Shown: positions 21,156 through 34,240 of the stretch, piece after piece
How the letters are laid out: each line of letters starts with the position of its first letter
Position numbering within the stretch: the first letter of the stretch is position 1
Assembly (NCBI GenBank): GCA_949592205.1
Contig: CATIUR010000003.1
Location: forward strand, 75,916,501 to 75,980,500
Direction: 5' to 3'
DNA length: 64,000 bases
From: Helichrysum umbraculigerum
Lineage: Eukaryota > Streptophyta > Magnoliopsida > Asterales > Asteraceae
The notes under the pieces: model-generated
What the model saw: the letters and a program-made list of their open reading frames with translations, nothing else
Told to the model about the DNA's origin: nothing
Databases searched by the model: none
Program-made: the position numbers and the translations under genes

Positions 21156-24100
21156 TAGCTCGAGGTCGCGTTTGACAAAGAATCGGGGAATAACTGAGGA
21201 TACTTGAGTCGCATTTGGTCTTCCCGTTCCCAAGTAAATTCCGGACCACGCCGCGAATTCCACCTGACCTTAACGATGGGAATACGACTTTGTTTGAGTT
21301 GTTTGACCTCACGGTCTACGATTTCAGCGGGTTTCTCAACAAAATGAAGTTTGTTATCGACGCGGATCTCATCCAGTGGATTAATAAGTGTCTCATCAGA
21401 TAGACATTTCTTCAAGTTAGAAATGTGAAAAGTGGGGTGCACGCTGCTGAGTTCGGATGGCAGCTGCAGCCGCTATGCCACGGGGCCAATCCTTTCAAGG
21501 ATCTCAAAAGGCCCGATGTACCTGGGATTTAATTTCCCGCGTTTACCGAATCGAATTACGCCTTTCCAAGGCGATACTTTTAGGAGTACACGATCCCCAA
21601 CCTGGAACTCGAGTGGTTTGCGTCTCATATCAGCGTAACTTTTCTGACGATCACGTGCGGCTTTGAGTCGGTTTTAGATTCCAACAATTTTCTTGGTGGT
21701 TTCGTGTATGAGTTCAGGACCAGTGAGCTGACTATCTCCCACTTCAGTCCAACAGATCGGTGATCGGCACTTACGACCGTACAGTGCCTCAAAAGGTGCA
21801 GCCTTGATGCTGGCATGATAGCTGTTATTGTACGAGAACTCGCACAATGGTAGATGTCTTTCCCAATTTGTACCGAAATCAACTACGCAGGCTCGTAGCA
21901 TATCATAAAGTGTCTGAATAGTTCGTTCGCTCTGGCCATCCGTTTGAGGGTGGTACGCGGTACTCATGTCAAGACGGGTACCCAGTGATTTTTGGAGTGT
22001 TTGCCAGAAATGAGATGTGAAACGAGCATCTCTATCGGAGATAATCGAGGTAGGAACACCATGTCGAGAAACAATTTCTTTGATGTAGATTTGTGTGAGG
22101 CGATCCATTTTATCAGTTTCCTTGATTGCCAGGAAGTGAGCAGATTTTGTGAGACGATCGACGATCACCCAAATGGTATCGCAACTGCTCGACAACTTAG
22201 GTAGTTTGGTTATGAAATCCATGGCAATTTGTTCCTATTTCCATTCAGGGATGTCGGGCTGTTGAAGTAAACCAGAAGGTTTTTGTTGTTCGGTTTTGAT
22301 TTTCGAGCAAGTAAGACACTTGCTGACGTAAGTGGCGATTTCAGCTTTCATGTTTGGCCACCAATAAAACTCTTTGATGCCGTGATACATTTTATCGGAC
22401 CCCGGGTGGATTGAATATTTGGACTTGTGAGCCTCATCCATCACCAAGTCTCGTAGGTTCCCAAAACTAAGCCACCAGATTCGGTTAGAGAAGTACCTAA
22501 CTCCATTAGGTCTGATTTCGAATTGTTTATCCATACCTCGTAAGGCCTCGTTTTTGACATTATCGGGTTTGAGAGCTTCGAGTTGAGCGGTGAGAATTTG
22601 GATGTTCAGGTCGTTGTGAATTGTCATGCTGAGGGCTCGGACTCGGAGTGGTCTTGTTCGTTCCTTTCGACTGAGAGCATCGGCAACCACGTTTGCCTTG
22701 CCTGGATGATATTTGATCTCACATTCGTAATCGGTGAGTAATTCAACCCAACTACGTTGTCTCATGTTAAGGTCTTTTTGGTCGAAGATGTGTTGGAGAC
22801 TTTTGTGGTCGGTGAATATGGTACTTCGGGTACCATAAAGGTAATGTCTCCAGATTTTGAGGGCGAATACCACGGCCCCTAACTTGAGGTCGTGAGTCAT
22901 ATAGTTCTTCCCGTGAACTTTGAGTTGTCGGGAGGCGTAAGCAATGACCTTGTCTCGTTGCATCAACACGCAACCGAGACCTTGGTGAGAAGCATCACAG
23001 TATACCACGAAGTCATCCGTGCCTTCGGGTAAGGATAGAATGGGTGCACTGCAAAGCTTTAGTTTCAACAATTGAAATGCTGACTCTTGTTTATCGGTCC
23101 AATCAAACTTCTTTTCCTTCCGAGTCAGTACAGTGAGTGGTTGTGCTATTTTTGAGAAGTTTTCAATAAACCGGCGATAGTACCCCCGCCAATCCCAAGA
23201 ATTGGCGTACCTCGGTGGGAGTGGTTGGCGCTTGCCAGTCCTTGATTACCTCGATTTTTGATGGGTCTACATGAATTCCCTGGCTGTCAATCACGTTTCC
23301 AAGGAATTGAACGGTTTTTATCCAGAACTCACACTTAGAGAATTTGGCGTAAAGCTCCTTGTGTCTAAGTAGTTCCAGAATGGTTTTGAGATGTTGCGCA
23401 TGCTCTTTTTCGTTGCGCGAATAGATGAGGATGTCATGAATGAAGACGATGACAAACTAGTCAAGATATGGTTTACACACCCGATTTATAAGGTCCATGA
23501 ATACAACTGGTGCGTTGGTTAGACCGAATGGCATCACTTGGAATTCATAATGCCCATAACGGGTTCTGAATGCGGTTTTTGGGTTGTCGGCATCGCGAAC
23601 ACGCAATTGATGATAACCTGATCGAAGATCAATCTTTAAATAACAGCTTGATCCTTGAAGCTGATCGAACATATCATCGATTCGGGGAAGTGGGTATCGG
23701 TTCTTGACGGTTAGCTTGTTCAACTCTTGGTAGTCGATGCACATTCTGAATGAACTGTCTTTCTTTTTGACAAACAAGACCGGAGCTCCCCAAGGTGAAG
23801 AACTCGGTCTGATGAATCCTCTATTCAGGAGTTCCTGCAACTAAGTAGACAACTCCTGAAGTTCGATGGGGCTAGGCGGTACGGTGCTCGGGCCACCGGT
23901 GCGGCACCCGGCACGAGATCAATCGAGAACTCAACCTGTCTAGGTGGAGGTAAACCAGGTAGTTCTTATAGAAAGACTTCGGGAAAGTCTCTAACGATTG
24001 GCACATCTTCAAGTCGCTTCTCCTCCAACTTTTTCCCCGTGATGTGTGCGAGAATTGCTGGATAACCCTTCCTCAGAAGTTTTCGAGTTTTCAAACAGGA

Positions 24101-25580
24101 GATTATGTTTAGTCTCGACCCACCGGTCTCCCCCTATATGATCAAGGTTCTACCGACGGCGAGAGGGATGCATACGATCTTATCATGACAAACAATTTCG
24201 GCCCGATGCTTGGACAACCAGTTCATACCCACGATGACGTCGAAACTTCCTAGTTCAACAGGCATAAGATCGATTGAGAAGGTTTCGTCGGCTAGGTTTA
24301 AAGTGCAATTAGGTATCACACTATCGGTTTCTATGAATTTACCATTTGCAAGTTCTACGGTGTACTTAACATCTAAGGCCGCGGGGGTGATATCAAGTAG
24401 TGGGCAAAACTCATCAGAAATAAAGCTCCTATCGGCACCAGTATCAAATAGAATAGAAGCAGATAAGTTGTTGAGGAGGAACATACCCGAGACCACATTC
24501 GCGTCTTGACGGGCGTCCCGTGAGCTGATCACGAAGGCTCTGCTCTGGGCATTGTTGTTGCGGTTGTTGTTGTTGTTGTTCTTCAGCTTGGGGCAGTTGC
24601 TCTTAAAATGCCCAGAATTTCCGCACCCAAAGCAGGTCTTTGGTGCATTAGTGTTGGGGTTAGGAATGTTGGCTCGGCAATCCTTGGCTAGGTGCCCGAA
24701 CCGTTTGCAGTTGGTTCAAGGGCAGGAACCGTCATGATGACGATTGCATTTGGGACAGTAGGGTTTGTTCCCGATGTACCCTTTCTTTTCCGTAGTCCCC
24801 GAGGAATAAGCCTTAACAGACTCAGGCTTTTTGTTGGTGGGTTGGTTGGATGAGTTAGGGTTTCCTTCCCATTTGCGTTTGTTGTTTGCAGATGGGGTTG
24901 ATGTTGTGCCACGACGGATAGAGTTTGCCGTCAGTTCATGGGCCATACGGATGGCGCTCTGAATAGTACCCGGTTTGGATGAAGTCACCAGGTCTTGAAG
25001 TCTGTCAGGAAGTCCATCGACATATTTCTCGATCCTCTTGTACTCAGGATCGACCATGGTTGGGCACAAAAGTGCTAGTTGGTGGAAACGGTAGGTGTAC
25101 CCCGTGATGTCATCACCCTGCATTTTGTGGTTCCAGAATTCCACTTCCAGCTGTTTCAATTCATCCCTGGGACAATACTCGCCCCTCAACATCTTCTTCA
25201 ACTCCTCCCACGGGAGTTTGTAAGCATTAGCAATACCCACACTCTGGGCATAGGTGTTCCACCAGGTGAGAGCGGTGTCAGAGAAAGTACTGACGGAGAA
25301 CTTGACCTTGTCTTCCTCCGTGCAGTTGTAGATAAGGAATACAGATTCGATTTTCTCGATCCAGCGTACCAGACCGATCGCTCCTTCGGTACCCGCAAAG
25401 CTCAAGGGTTTGCAGTTCTGAAAGTCCTTGTAAGAGCAGGGTTTGGGTTGTGGCCCATTAGTAACTGTATCTTTGCTACTAGGAGTTGGTGTTCGGGTGG
25501 CCAAGGCTTGTGCCACGATGCGGGCAATCAGACCCGCAATTTCGGCTTCACTAAGGGTGATTTGTCGGCGATGTGGCATG
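21155..25580 (-). pseudogene. T6 gag-pol relic (chromovirus polyprotein)
   Basis: Start MPHRRQITLS at 25580 and the usual domain order, but no intact frame. Capsid is readable from 25580; a TGA at 24716-24718 replaces the first cysteine of the first CCHC knuckle. Protease (LFDTGADRSFIS) is near 24420-24440; a TAG at 24134 follows it. A one-base deletion near 23862 and a TAG near 23843 come before RT (readable 23840-23457, ended by a TAG just before the FIDD active site). RNase H and the integrase zinc domain run from 23071 to a TAG at 22235; the integrase core from 22222 to a TAA at 21674. The chromodomain is readable from 21442 to 21155. Several stops look like C-to-T or G-to-A changes of Gln or Trp codons, as expected of old methylated DNA. 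Cannot encode a working polyprotein. Confidence 0.9.
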
Positions 25581-25845
25581 ATGCTGAACAAGAAAAGAAC
25601 AAGGAAAAGAAATAAGATAATTGCATGAAATTTCTGATATATCACAAGTGTATATGATGAGATACACGATAACAGTACGAGGTGATAATCACATTCCATT
25701 TAGATAATCGAGTTGGATACACGGTACAAGTTTATCCATAAGGTTACAGAACAGTAGTAGTACAAGAGTACCAGGAATTGTTACATCCGGTTGAATTACA
25801 TAGATCCTAATTAAGTAGTTAACTGGTTACAAGTTACAGACTGAT

Positions 25846-26353
25846 CTAATCTTGATGCAGATTAATCCGCTCCATCAGCGCGATAAGGCGGTCCACGGTT
25901 TCTGCAAGTCTGTTGGCTTGCCTGGCGTTGTCTTCAACCAAGGCTAGTCGTTGTACCAGTGCTCGAGAGTACTCCTCAGCCTCCTGTGAACGCTGTTCAC
26001 ATTCCTCTAGTCGGTCTTTTATGAGTTCATCCGCACCTAATTCAGCGGTCATTGAATCCTGAATTATGCTTACAGATAGGTGATTCTTGTTCTCGCTGGA
26101 GTTGTGATATATGATCAAGAGCTTGGCGGAGCAGATAGGTGATTCGGTGTTGTTCCCGTTCGAGATTCTCGAGCCTTTGCTCCTGACGGCGGAGTTGGGT
26201 AGCCAACACTGGCACCGTGGGGTGTGCCGAGTTCCGAGAGTTATGAACAGGATAGGGGCTGCTTCGAGGTGGCCTAGTGTTTCTCCTGGCTACTCGTGGG
26301 TTTTGTGATCCATGTGGATGAGAGCGTGACAAATTGGGTGGTGTGTTTGCCAT
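25846..26353 (-). pseudogene. T6 ORF0 relic (coiled-coil, frameshifted)
   Basis: Homologue of ORF0 of T7: starts with MANTPPNLSRSHPHGSQNPR at 26353 against MANIPSNSSRSQSGSQNPR in T7, then a Glu/Arg/Leu-rich helix. A frameshift between about 26100 and 26042 moves the second half into another frame, which ends at 25846 with a tail resembling the T7 C-terminus (VDRLIALMERINL). Same position, between PBS leader and gag, as in T7 and T9. Confidence 0.7.
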
Positions 26354-26601
26354 TCCTGTGGCAGAGTGTAAGTAAGACGAGGCTAATATATAGGTAAGTA
26401 CGTAATATCCAGCCTAGTGTCTAGCACGTATCAAGTAATGGTCTGGTTCTCTCGTGGTCAGAGTCAACTAACGTATCCCCGTTCAACATAATCGTTTTAG
26501 ACCTTACATCATCTTTCCTTAATTGTACATAGTTGATCAGGCTATGTTAAATTAAAGTCGTATGCTGTAATTCCTGAACCAGTCATGCCTAATAAGGAAA
26601 T
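26354..26601 (-). mobile_element. T6 leader with conserved stem-loop, cut by T8
   Basis: Untranslated leader homologous to 11410-11600 of T7. The stem-loop is at 26519-26555 (loop 26533-26541, TTGATCAGG). T8 is inserted at 26601/26602; GAAAT (26597-26601) is the putative duplication. The PBS and 5' LTR lie beyond T8, right of the window. Confidence 0.8.
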
Positions 26602-26966
26602 TGATGACACGTAAAAAGTCAAGTTTTTATGTGTCACTTTCTCACCTTTTTAGCCCAAAACATGATGAATATATCCAAAACCAACACTTTATTATCAAAA
26701 CTCATCATGGGGACTTAAATATAGACAACATTTCAAAAATCATCTAAAATGGTGGAAAAACACGATAAATATAACGAATACGATCATTAGCATTCCGGTT
26801 CACGCTTTCAAGCATTTTTTGAGTTCTACTGAGAATCATGAGCTCTAACTTATGTCATTTTCTTCATCAGGAGATTACGATCGTGTGGATATAAAGAACG
26901 CTGAAAACGGACACCCGAGTCAAAAGTTACGCCCGAACGAAGATTACAAGCAACCGACGAATCACG

Positions 26967-27247
26967 ATACGGGAGAGCCAAGCCGGATACGGCCAAACTC
27001 AGCCGTATACGGCCAAGACCAAGCTGTATACGGCCTATCTTGACCGTATACAGTCACTTCCCAGCCGTATACGGCCTTGCTCCCCCGTATCCGGCCTTGT
27101 CCCTCCCCCGATACGGCCAATCTCTCCCGTATACGGCCAAATTCAACCGTATCGTGTGTTTTGGTCATCCAAGGTGTGATTTTGATACGGTTGAGGAATA
27201 CGGCTGAGATTTTGAAGGCTAGAATACGGTTGAGGAATACGGTTGAG
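26967..27247 (+). repeat. Palindromic array, GCCGTATACGGC type, in T8 LTR
   Basis: About fifteen TACGG/CCGTA half-sites, several as the full 12-bp palindrome GCCGTATACGGC, separated by 5-15 T/C-rich bases. It ends eight bases before the TATA box, so it lies in the U3 promoter region. The right part (27185-27247) degenerates to AATACGGTTGAG repeats. Confidence 0.88.
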
Positions 27248-27254
27248 CCATGCC

Positions 27255-27262
27255 TATAAATA
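27255..27262 (+). promoter_or_regulatory. TATA box of T8 LTR
   Basis: TATAAATA immediately downstream of the palindromic array and about 45 bases before a CT-rich tract (TTCACTTTCTCTCTCTACTC) that resembles a plant transcript start. Confidence 0.6.
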
Positions 27263-29110
27263 CAAGCCATCACCTCCTCATTTTAAACATTCAACATTCA
27301 CCATTTCTTCACTTTCTCTCTCTACTCTCTCTCTAGAAATAATTAGATTAGGTTAGTTTAATTAAGCTAGTAGATTAGCTTCTAGCTTAGCTTTACGGAG
27401 GTGCTCCGAGACTGCGATTGCGCAAGATTTGTAATTACGCTTTGTCAGGTTTTATTATAATCTCTATCTTGTTGTTTTAAATATGTTGTGCTGTTGTCAT
27501 AATTATTTAGAATTGCTTGCTAGAATTATTGCCATGCTTAGCTAAACAAATCTGTGTTTGCTATGATAATCATTATGCTAGGGTAGTTATAATTTAAAAT
27601 GCATTTGGGATGCACCATTATGAAACAACGGAGGTAATGTTATACGGTTTTCATTTGTATAGCGCCGGAACCATCACGAATGTGTGTAGTACGGAACGTG
27701 GAAGCTATGAAAGTCGTGGGCACAATCCGTTGTAATAATGATTCCAATTGTAAACATGCCGTTACTCTGTCCGTATGCTGTTAGTATATATTTGAATCTA
27801 TGAATTGAGTCTCCAATGTTTATCTATCCAACTTATGCTGTGGTTTGTGACTTACTGCTGGTGTTTAATCGGTGGTACGCCACTTATTATTCTGTGTCTG
27901 ATGATCGTTGAACTCGACATGGCCGGTGTTCTCCTGGTTGAAATACACCGGAGGGAGACACGGAGCGTAGGATTAGAGATAGATTAGATTCAATTTATTT
28001 AACGCATGTTTTTGAGAGAACTTTCGGAATATGTGTGACTTAACCAATTATCCAGTTACTCTGCACAAATTAAACTGATCCTTGTATGCTGCTCTGTCGC
28101 ATGTTCTTGTTTGATTGTTGCTTTAGGGTTTGCATGCTAGTATCACTTGTGTTATTGGATATATGATTAGGTTTTCGAGTATAGATTAATTGCATACATC
28201 AGTTTAACATGCGTAAAATAGTTATGATGGTTTATATGAAATAATGATGAACAATTTAATCAGCCGTTAGACCAAAGCCATCCCAACCTGTTCCGGTTGG
28301 AAACCCCTGTTTCATGTTTTTGTTCATTCAATAATTCATGCCATGATTCGGATATCTCAAATGTCCGAGATTGGGGAATAGGACTCGAGGATGGTTGTTG
28401 GTTAAATTGGTTGCTATATTTGGGAGAACTTCCGGTATAGTTTACATTCTATAACTGCTATCTTCGTGACATGTTATTTATCTGATTGTGGACAACTCTA
28501 CGTTAAATATGTAATAGGCTAGTAGTTATGGCTCATTAGGACATATAACTTAGGATAGATAACAAGAACCTTTTAATGTTGCAACGGAAATACTGTAAAA
28601 CAACTGAATACTGGTATTAGCGTTTAAATACGTGGGAGCTGAGGAAAGGTTGTAAGTAGAGTACTTTGTTGTCATTGATTGTTTCAAGTACGTCTGTTAA
28701 GTCCTGACTTCGTCATCATAGCTAATACCTTAACTAAAATAACTACCCCTAAATAGCATATATAATTATCATAGTAGACACTGCTGTTCTCGTAGCCACC
28801 TCACCTCCCCAATCCTCTAGTTTAGTTTAGTTTAAAATTAGTAGTTATAATAGAAGAAAACCAAAACCCCTATCAACTTTTGATAAACCAGCTAAATTAC
28901 AAAAGATAATCAAAAGACCTAGATCCCATGCCCGTTGTAGTTTGAAGAACGACCCTAGGTCATACTTACTACTATACCCCATAGTTTTAAGTATCCTTAG
29001 GCCCCGCATTTACAAATTTTAAAAACACCCGTTGGTGGCCCGCTCAGCGGAAGGTCCCGCAACGACAGGAAGCGATTCCTTGACCGACCGTCGGGCGGCC
29101 ATCAAGTTTT

Positions 29111-29128
29111 TGGCGCCGCTGCCGAGGA
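29111..29128 (+). other. T8 primer binding site (Asp-tRNA type)
   Basis: TGGCGCCGCTGCCGAGGA, six bases after the LTR. It matches the TGGCGCC-GTTGCC-type sites of Athila and Tat elements, complementary to the 3' end of plant aspartate tRNA, with a few mismatches. T10 has the same site. Confidence 0.8.
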
Positions 29129-29284
29129 CTACAACGACCGATTTAGGAATTTAGTTATCTTAGTTATTTAGCGATCCTTTCGGAAGATCAATATCATCCG
29201 AAAGTTCCTTTTCCGTTATTTCCTTTTCAGTACCCTTTCCCTTCCAAAACTCTCTTTTCTACCAAAATCCCAAATTCTTCAGCC

Positions 29285-32200
29285 ATGACGACTAGTCAAC
29301 ATGACTGTAAGTTTGGGACAACTTTCAAAAGCCCTGAACCAAGCTTTCAATCCACATCTTCAGTTCAGTGGCAAAACAAAACCCCTCTTACTCAATCTCT
29401 GTCTACTCTACCGTCCACTCTATCCGATTCCTCCTTTAACTCTCAACAACACTATAATGAAACTTTAATTAACTTCATGGTTGAACAAAATAACGTTAAT
29501 AAACAAGTAATAGATTTTCAAGATAAAATTGATGCTTTACTTAGAATTTCCGAAGATTTGATCAAAAACCTTGAAGTTAGTCTTAAACAATTATTTTCAA
29601 AAGTTGAGGAGAGTCAAAGGAAAATCGCGATCGGTAACGACATCTTAGTTGTCACAAGAGGAGGTAAAGAAACCAGAGTTGAACAAACCTCAGATAATTC
29701 TTCAAATAAACCTTCCACTTCTACTGATCCAGTGCCAAGTGACACCCCTGTCTCTGCACCCGATCCAGTACCTTCTCAAGTTCCAGAAATCATTCCACGT
29801 ACTCGAATTCCATTCCCTGGTAGACTTAAGAAGGAGAAGCAGGAAGCGCAGTTTGGGAAATATCTTGAGATGTTTAAAAGCCTGCACTTAAACGTTAGAT
29901 TATTAGATGCTTTAGTAGAAATGCCCAGTTGTGCAAAATTCTTCAAAGAACTTCTTTCAAATAAAGAAAAATTAAGGCAATTAGTTAATATACCCTTAGA
30001 TGCTGAATGCTCTGCAATCATGTTACATGGCCTTCCACCAAAACTAGGAGATACTGGCCGTTTCACTATTCCTTGTTACCTTCAAAATATCCAAGTTAGT
30101 AATGCCTTAGCTGACCTAGGTGCTAGTGTCAACCTTATGCCTTACTCACTATATAAGAAACTAGGACTAGGAGAACTGCTACCCACTCAAATGACCATCC
30201 AATTAGCCGATAGATCAGTTAAACTCCCTCGGGGGATTGCTGAAGATATTATGGTTAGAGTAGGTAAATTCATCTTCCCAGTTGACTTTGTCATTATGGA
30301 TATTGAGGAAGACGCCCACGTTCCCCTCATCCTTGGCAGACCTTTCCTAAACACTGCCAAGGCTGTTATTGACGTAAACGAAAAATCTTTAAAACTGAGG
30401 GTCGGAACAGAGGAAGTCACCTTTAATGTCGATAAACTGATGAAACAACCTGTGGGAGAAGATCTTGGTCTTGTGGATTCCATGCAAGAAGTATATGACG
30501 AGCATTTGGAGGAGATTCTAGCAGTTAGCAATCCCGACCTTCTTCCCAACACGGTCATCACTACGAGGAGACTATGCCAGGACGATGCCGGACTCTGCTC
30601 AGCTATCTCTGACAAACCAGCACACTCTAGGGAGCTGCTATTTCCTTTATCTGAAACGAATTATCCTCTTGCACCGCCTATCAGCACTTTCACGAACAAC
30701 TCCTTTGTTGCTGTTCCTTTAGGCAAAGGCATTCCTCTACCAATATTAAAAAGGGGTCAAGCTGATTCATCTCCTTCAGTAGCTGAAATTCTCAAATCTT
30801 TTGAGGAGATGGAATCAAAAATCTAAGCTGAGCCGCAACTATCTGAAGGTTGTGCGCCATAAAATCCAGAAATCACCAAAAGTACATCTTCAACGGCTCA
30901 ATTTCAGAGGTTTGCATTCACCGACGACAACAAAATCATCCTTACTGAAGATAATGCAACTTCCTCATCATCAACAAGTAAATACGAGCTGAAGAAGAAC
31001 GCACTCTCTAACGAGACAGAATTAGTAGAGACAGCATCAGCCACTGCAGCCGATTCATCTCCAAACGAACCAGAGTTCCAGACGGAGTATGATGAATTAC
31101 GAAGAGACGAGATCGCTTGAATGAAACCTTCTACTGAAGAACCACCAGAATTGGGGCTGAAGGAACTACCCTCTCATCTAGAGTATGCTTTTCTTGAAGG
31201 AACCTCGCACTTACCTGTCATAATTGCAAAAGATCTTGCACCCGAAGAGAAAGCAAAACTCATCCAAGTGTTGAAGTCACATAAGAAGGTGATTGCATGG
31301 AAGATTTCCGACATCCAAGGGATCAGTCCAAACTACTGCACGCACAAGATACTAATGGAAAACGACTTCAAACCTTCTATACAGAGACAGAGGAGAGTCA
31401 ACCCGAAGATTCAAGACGTGGTCAAGAAGGAGGTTATCAAACTCTTGGATGCTGGCTTGATCTATCCTATTTCAGATTCCCCATGGGTCAGCCCAGTTCA
31501 GGTTGTCCCCAAGAAAGGAGGAATGACGGTTATCGCTAACGATGATAATGAACTCATTCCAACACGTACCATCACCGGTTGGAGGGTATGCATCGACTAT
31601 CGGAAGCTGAACGAAACCACTCGAAAAGATCATTTCCCTCTACCGTTCATCGATCAAATGTTGGAGAGATTATCCGGGAACGAATTCTACTGTTTCCTTG
31701 ATGGTTTCTCTGGCTATTTTCAGATTCCTCTCGATCCTAAGGACCAAGAAAAGATGACTTTCACATGTCCTTACGGAACATTCTCTTACCGACGCATGCC
31801 TTTTCGGCTATGTAACGCACCTGCTACATTCCAAAGGTGTATGGTGGCGATATTCCACGATATGATTGAACAGTGTGTGGAAGTATTCATGGACGACTTC
31901 TCAGTCTTTGGAGACACCTTCACTTCTTGTCTTTCCAACCTCGAACGAATGTTAGCCCGATGTGAAGAATCAAATCTTGTCTTAAACTGGGAGAAGTGCC
32001 ACTTTATGGTGAAGGAAGGAATAGTTCTAGGACACCGAATATCAAAGTCTGGAATTGAAGTTGATAAAGCTAAAGTTGAGACTATTGCCAAACTTCCGCC
32101 ACCTACTTCTGTTAAAGCCATTCGCAGTTTTCTAGGTCATGCCGGATTCTACCGTCGCTTTATTAAGGATTTCTCTAAGATTTCTCGACCTATGACGCAC

Positions 32201-34063
32201 CTTCTCGAGAAGGACACTCCGTTTGTCTTTTCAGACGATTGCCTAAAAGCTTTCAACATTCTGAAGGATGAGCTCACACATGCACCGATCATGGTTGCTC
32301 CTGACTGGAGTCTTCCATTTGAAATCATGTGTGACGCCAGTGACTTTGCTGTTAGAGCTGTCTTAGGGCAAAGGAAGGATAAGCATTTTCAGCCAATATA
32401 CTATGCCAGCAAGACACTCACCGATGCTCAAGAAAATTATACTACTACTGAAAAGGAGTTGCTTGCGGTAGTATTTGCTTTTGATAAATTTCGTTCTTAC
32501 TTAATATTGTCCAAAACTATTGTCTATACAGATTACTCAGCCTTGAAGTATCTTTTCAAAAAGCAAGACGCTAAACCAAGACTACTTCGATGGATTTTGC
32601 TTCTCCAAGAATTCGACATAGAAATCAGGGATAAGAAAGGAGCAGAAAATGTTGCAGCAGATCATCTTAGTCGATTGGAAAACCCATCGATGGAAAAACT
32701 TAATGAAAGAGATATTCAAGATCAGTTTCCTGAAGAACAACTCATGAACATCGGAGGCCACCAAAAGGGTTCACAATTCAACCACGACCCTTGGTACGCA
32801 GACTACGCTAATTATCTGGTTGGAGGAATTGTGCCGAAAGGAATGCCCACCTCTAGAAAACGCAAATTCTTCAGAGACGTTAAAAATTACTATTGGGACG
32901 ATCCATACTTATTCAAAGTATGTCCGGACCAAATCATCAGAAGATGCGCAGACGAGAGGGAAGCAAGGAACATTCTCCACCAGAGTCATCACGGACCCAC
33001 TGGAGGACATCATGGAGCAAATATGACTGCGAGGAAGGTATACGATTCCGGATTCTACTGGCCGACTATTTTCAGAGACGCTCACGACTTGGTAAAATGT
33101 TGTGATGCTTGCCAAAGGTTTGGAAGTATCTCACAGAGGAGTGAAATGCCACTTACTAACATCCAGGCCTGCGAGATCTTTGATATATGAGGGTTGGATT
33201 TCATGGGACCATTCCCAAAGTCCTTCGGAAAAGAATACATTCTGGTAGCTGTCGACTATGTATCCAGATGGGCCGAGGCACAAGCATTTCTTACAAATGA
33301 CTCACGAGTAGTGACCAAGTTCCTCAAGCAACTCTTTTCTCGTTTCGGAACTCCAAAGGCGATCATCAGCGATCGGGGCACGCACTTTTGTAATGCTCAG
33401 TTTATGAGGACATTACAATATTATGGTGTCACCCATAAGACCTCTACGGCCTATCACCCGCAGACGAATGGGCAAGCCGAAGTGACGAATAGTGCGCTCA
33501 AAAGGATCTTAGAACGAACAGTGGTGAATCATAGGGAAAAATGGGCCGACGAATTAGACGATGCTCTGTGGGCGTTCAGAACTGCATATAAGACACCATT
33601 TTGAACCACGCCTTATAGACTAGTCTATGGAAAAGCATGTCATCTGCCGATAAAGTTAGAATACAAGGCATACTGGGCGCTGAGAAACTGCAATCTAGAC
33701 CCTTCCACAATAGGATTACATCGTAAGATGCAGCTGAACGAACTAGCCGAATTGAGAGACCAAGCTTATGATAGTTCTCTACATTTCAAGGAGCGAACCA
33801 AGAATATTCACGATGCCAAACTGAAGTATTCTAAGTTCAAACCTGGAGATAAAGTTCTTCTCTACAATTCGCGCTTCAGAAAATTTTCAGGCAAATTCAG
33901 ATCAAGGTGGAGCGGACCATTCGTTGTATCAAAAGTCTTTATCTTCAGAGCAGTCGAACTAGAAGCACCGGACGGTAATTTTAAAGTAAATGGCCACCGC
34001 TTAAAGCACTACATCGAAGACTCTCCTTCAAGAAAGGAAGTCTATATCTTTGAACCACCTTGA
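29285..34063 (+). pseudogene. T8 Pro-Pol relic of Athila type, lacking capsid domain
   Basis: One reading frame with five internal stops (30824, 30860, 31118, 33188, 33602) and an ATG at 29285, only 157 bases after the PBS. Residues 60-115 form a coiled coil and 135-170 are Ser/Pro-rich. The conserved FGKYLEMFKSLHLN block precedes the protease (DLGASVNLMP, catalytic Asp about residue 277). RT runs 31121-32000 with FMDD near 31890 and PFRLCNAP where PFGLCNAP is usual. RNase H is 32300-32640 with TDYSALKYLF where TDHS is usual. The integrase zinc domain is near 32980-33120 and its core (LDFMGPFPKSFG...) from 33194. The C-terminus ends at 34063. The gag capsid and CCHC knuckle, normally several hundred codons ahead of protease in Athila, are absent. 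Confidence 0.9.
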
Positions 34064-34240
34064 GCCGACAAAGTAGGTAAAAGTGTCAAGCTAATGACTC
34101 GTTAAACAAGCGCTCTTGGGAGGCACCCCATTGCTTATCTTTATTTTAGCTTTAAATTTTATTTCTTAGTTTATTTTTGCTTAGTATTATCATCACTGGA
34201 CTAATAAATGCAGGATAATTTAGATACCCGACAGCACCGC
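34064..34240 (+). mobile_element. T8 3' region, first part, with possible splice donor
   Basis: Non-coding after the pol stop. AAGTAG/GTAAAAGT places a donor-like GT at 34077-34078, and a good acceptor lies just before the ORF at 61241. The sequence is interrupted at 34240 by T9; the last five bases ACCGC are the duplication. Confidence 0.5.

Larger units (their letters stand above)
8577..26601 (-). mobile_element. T6: old Tekay-type chromovirus, minus strand, split by T7 and T8
   Basis: Reading on the minus strand from the right: leader (26354-26601, interrupted by T8), ORF0 relic, gag-pol relic, polypurine tract (21121-21130), then the 3' LTR (21120-19112, continuing 9003-8577 after T7). 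The 5' LTR and PBS lie beyond T8, right of the window. Many stops and frameshifts in coding regions make it the most decayed chromovirus here, consistent with carrying two younger elements. TACAT at 8572-8576 is its putative left target duplication. Confidence 0.9.
26602..29104 (+). mobile_element. T8 5' LTR, 2,503 bp
   Basis: Starts TGATGACACG and ends GGCGGCCATCA six bases before the PBS. It contains the palindromic array, a TATA box, a CT-rich start of transcript (27300-27340), then about 1.7 kb without genes. The last 200 bases include GAACGACCC and GGAAGGTCCCGCAACGACAG, shared with T5. Short open frames inside are not conserved and I do not call them. Confidence 0.9.

Noticed and set aside
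25079..25615. 178-codon plus-strand frame
   Set aside because: Exact antisense of the T6 capsid coding sequence; no features of its own.
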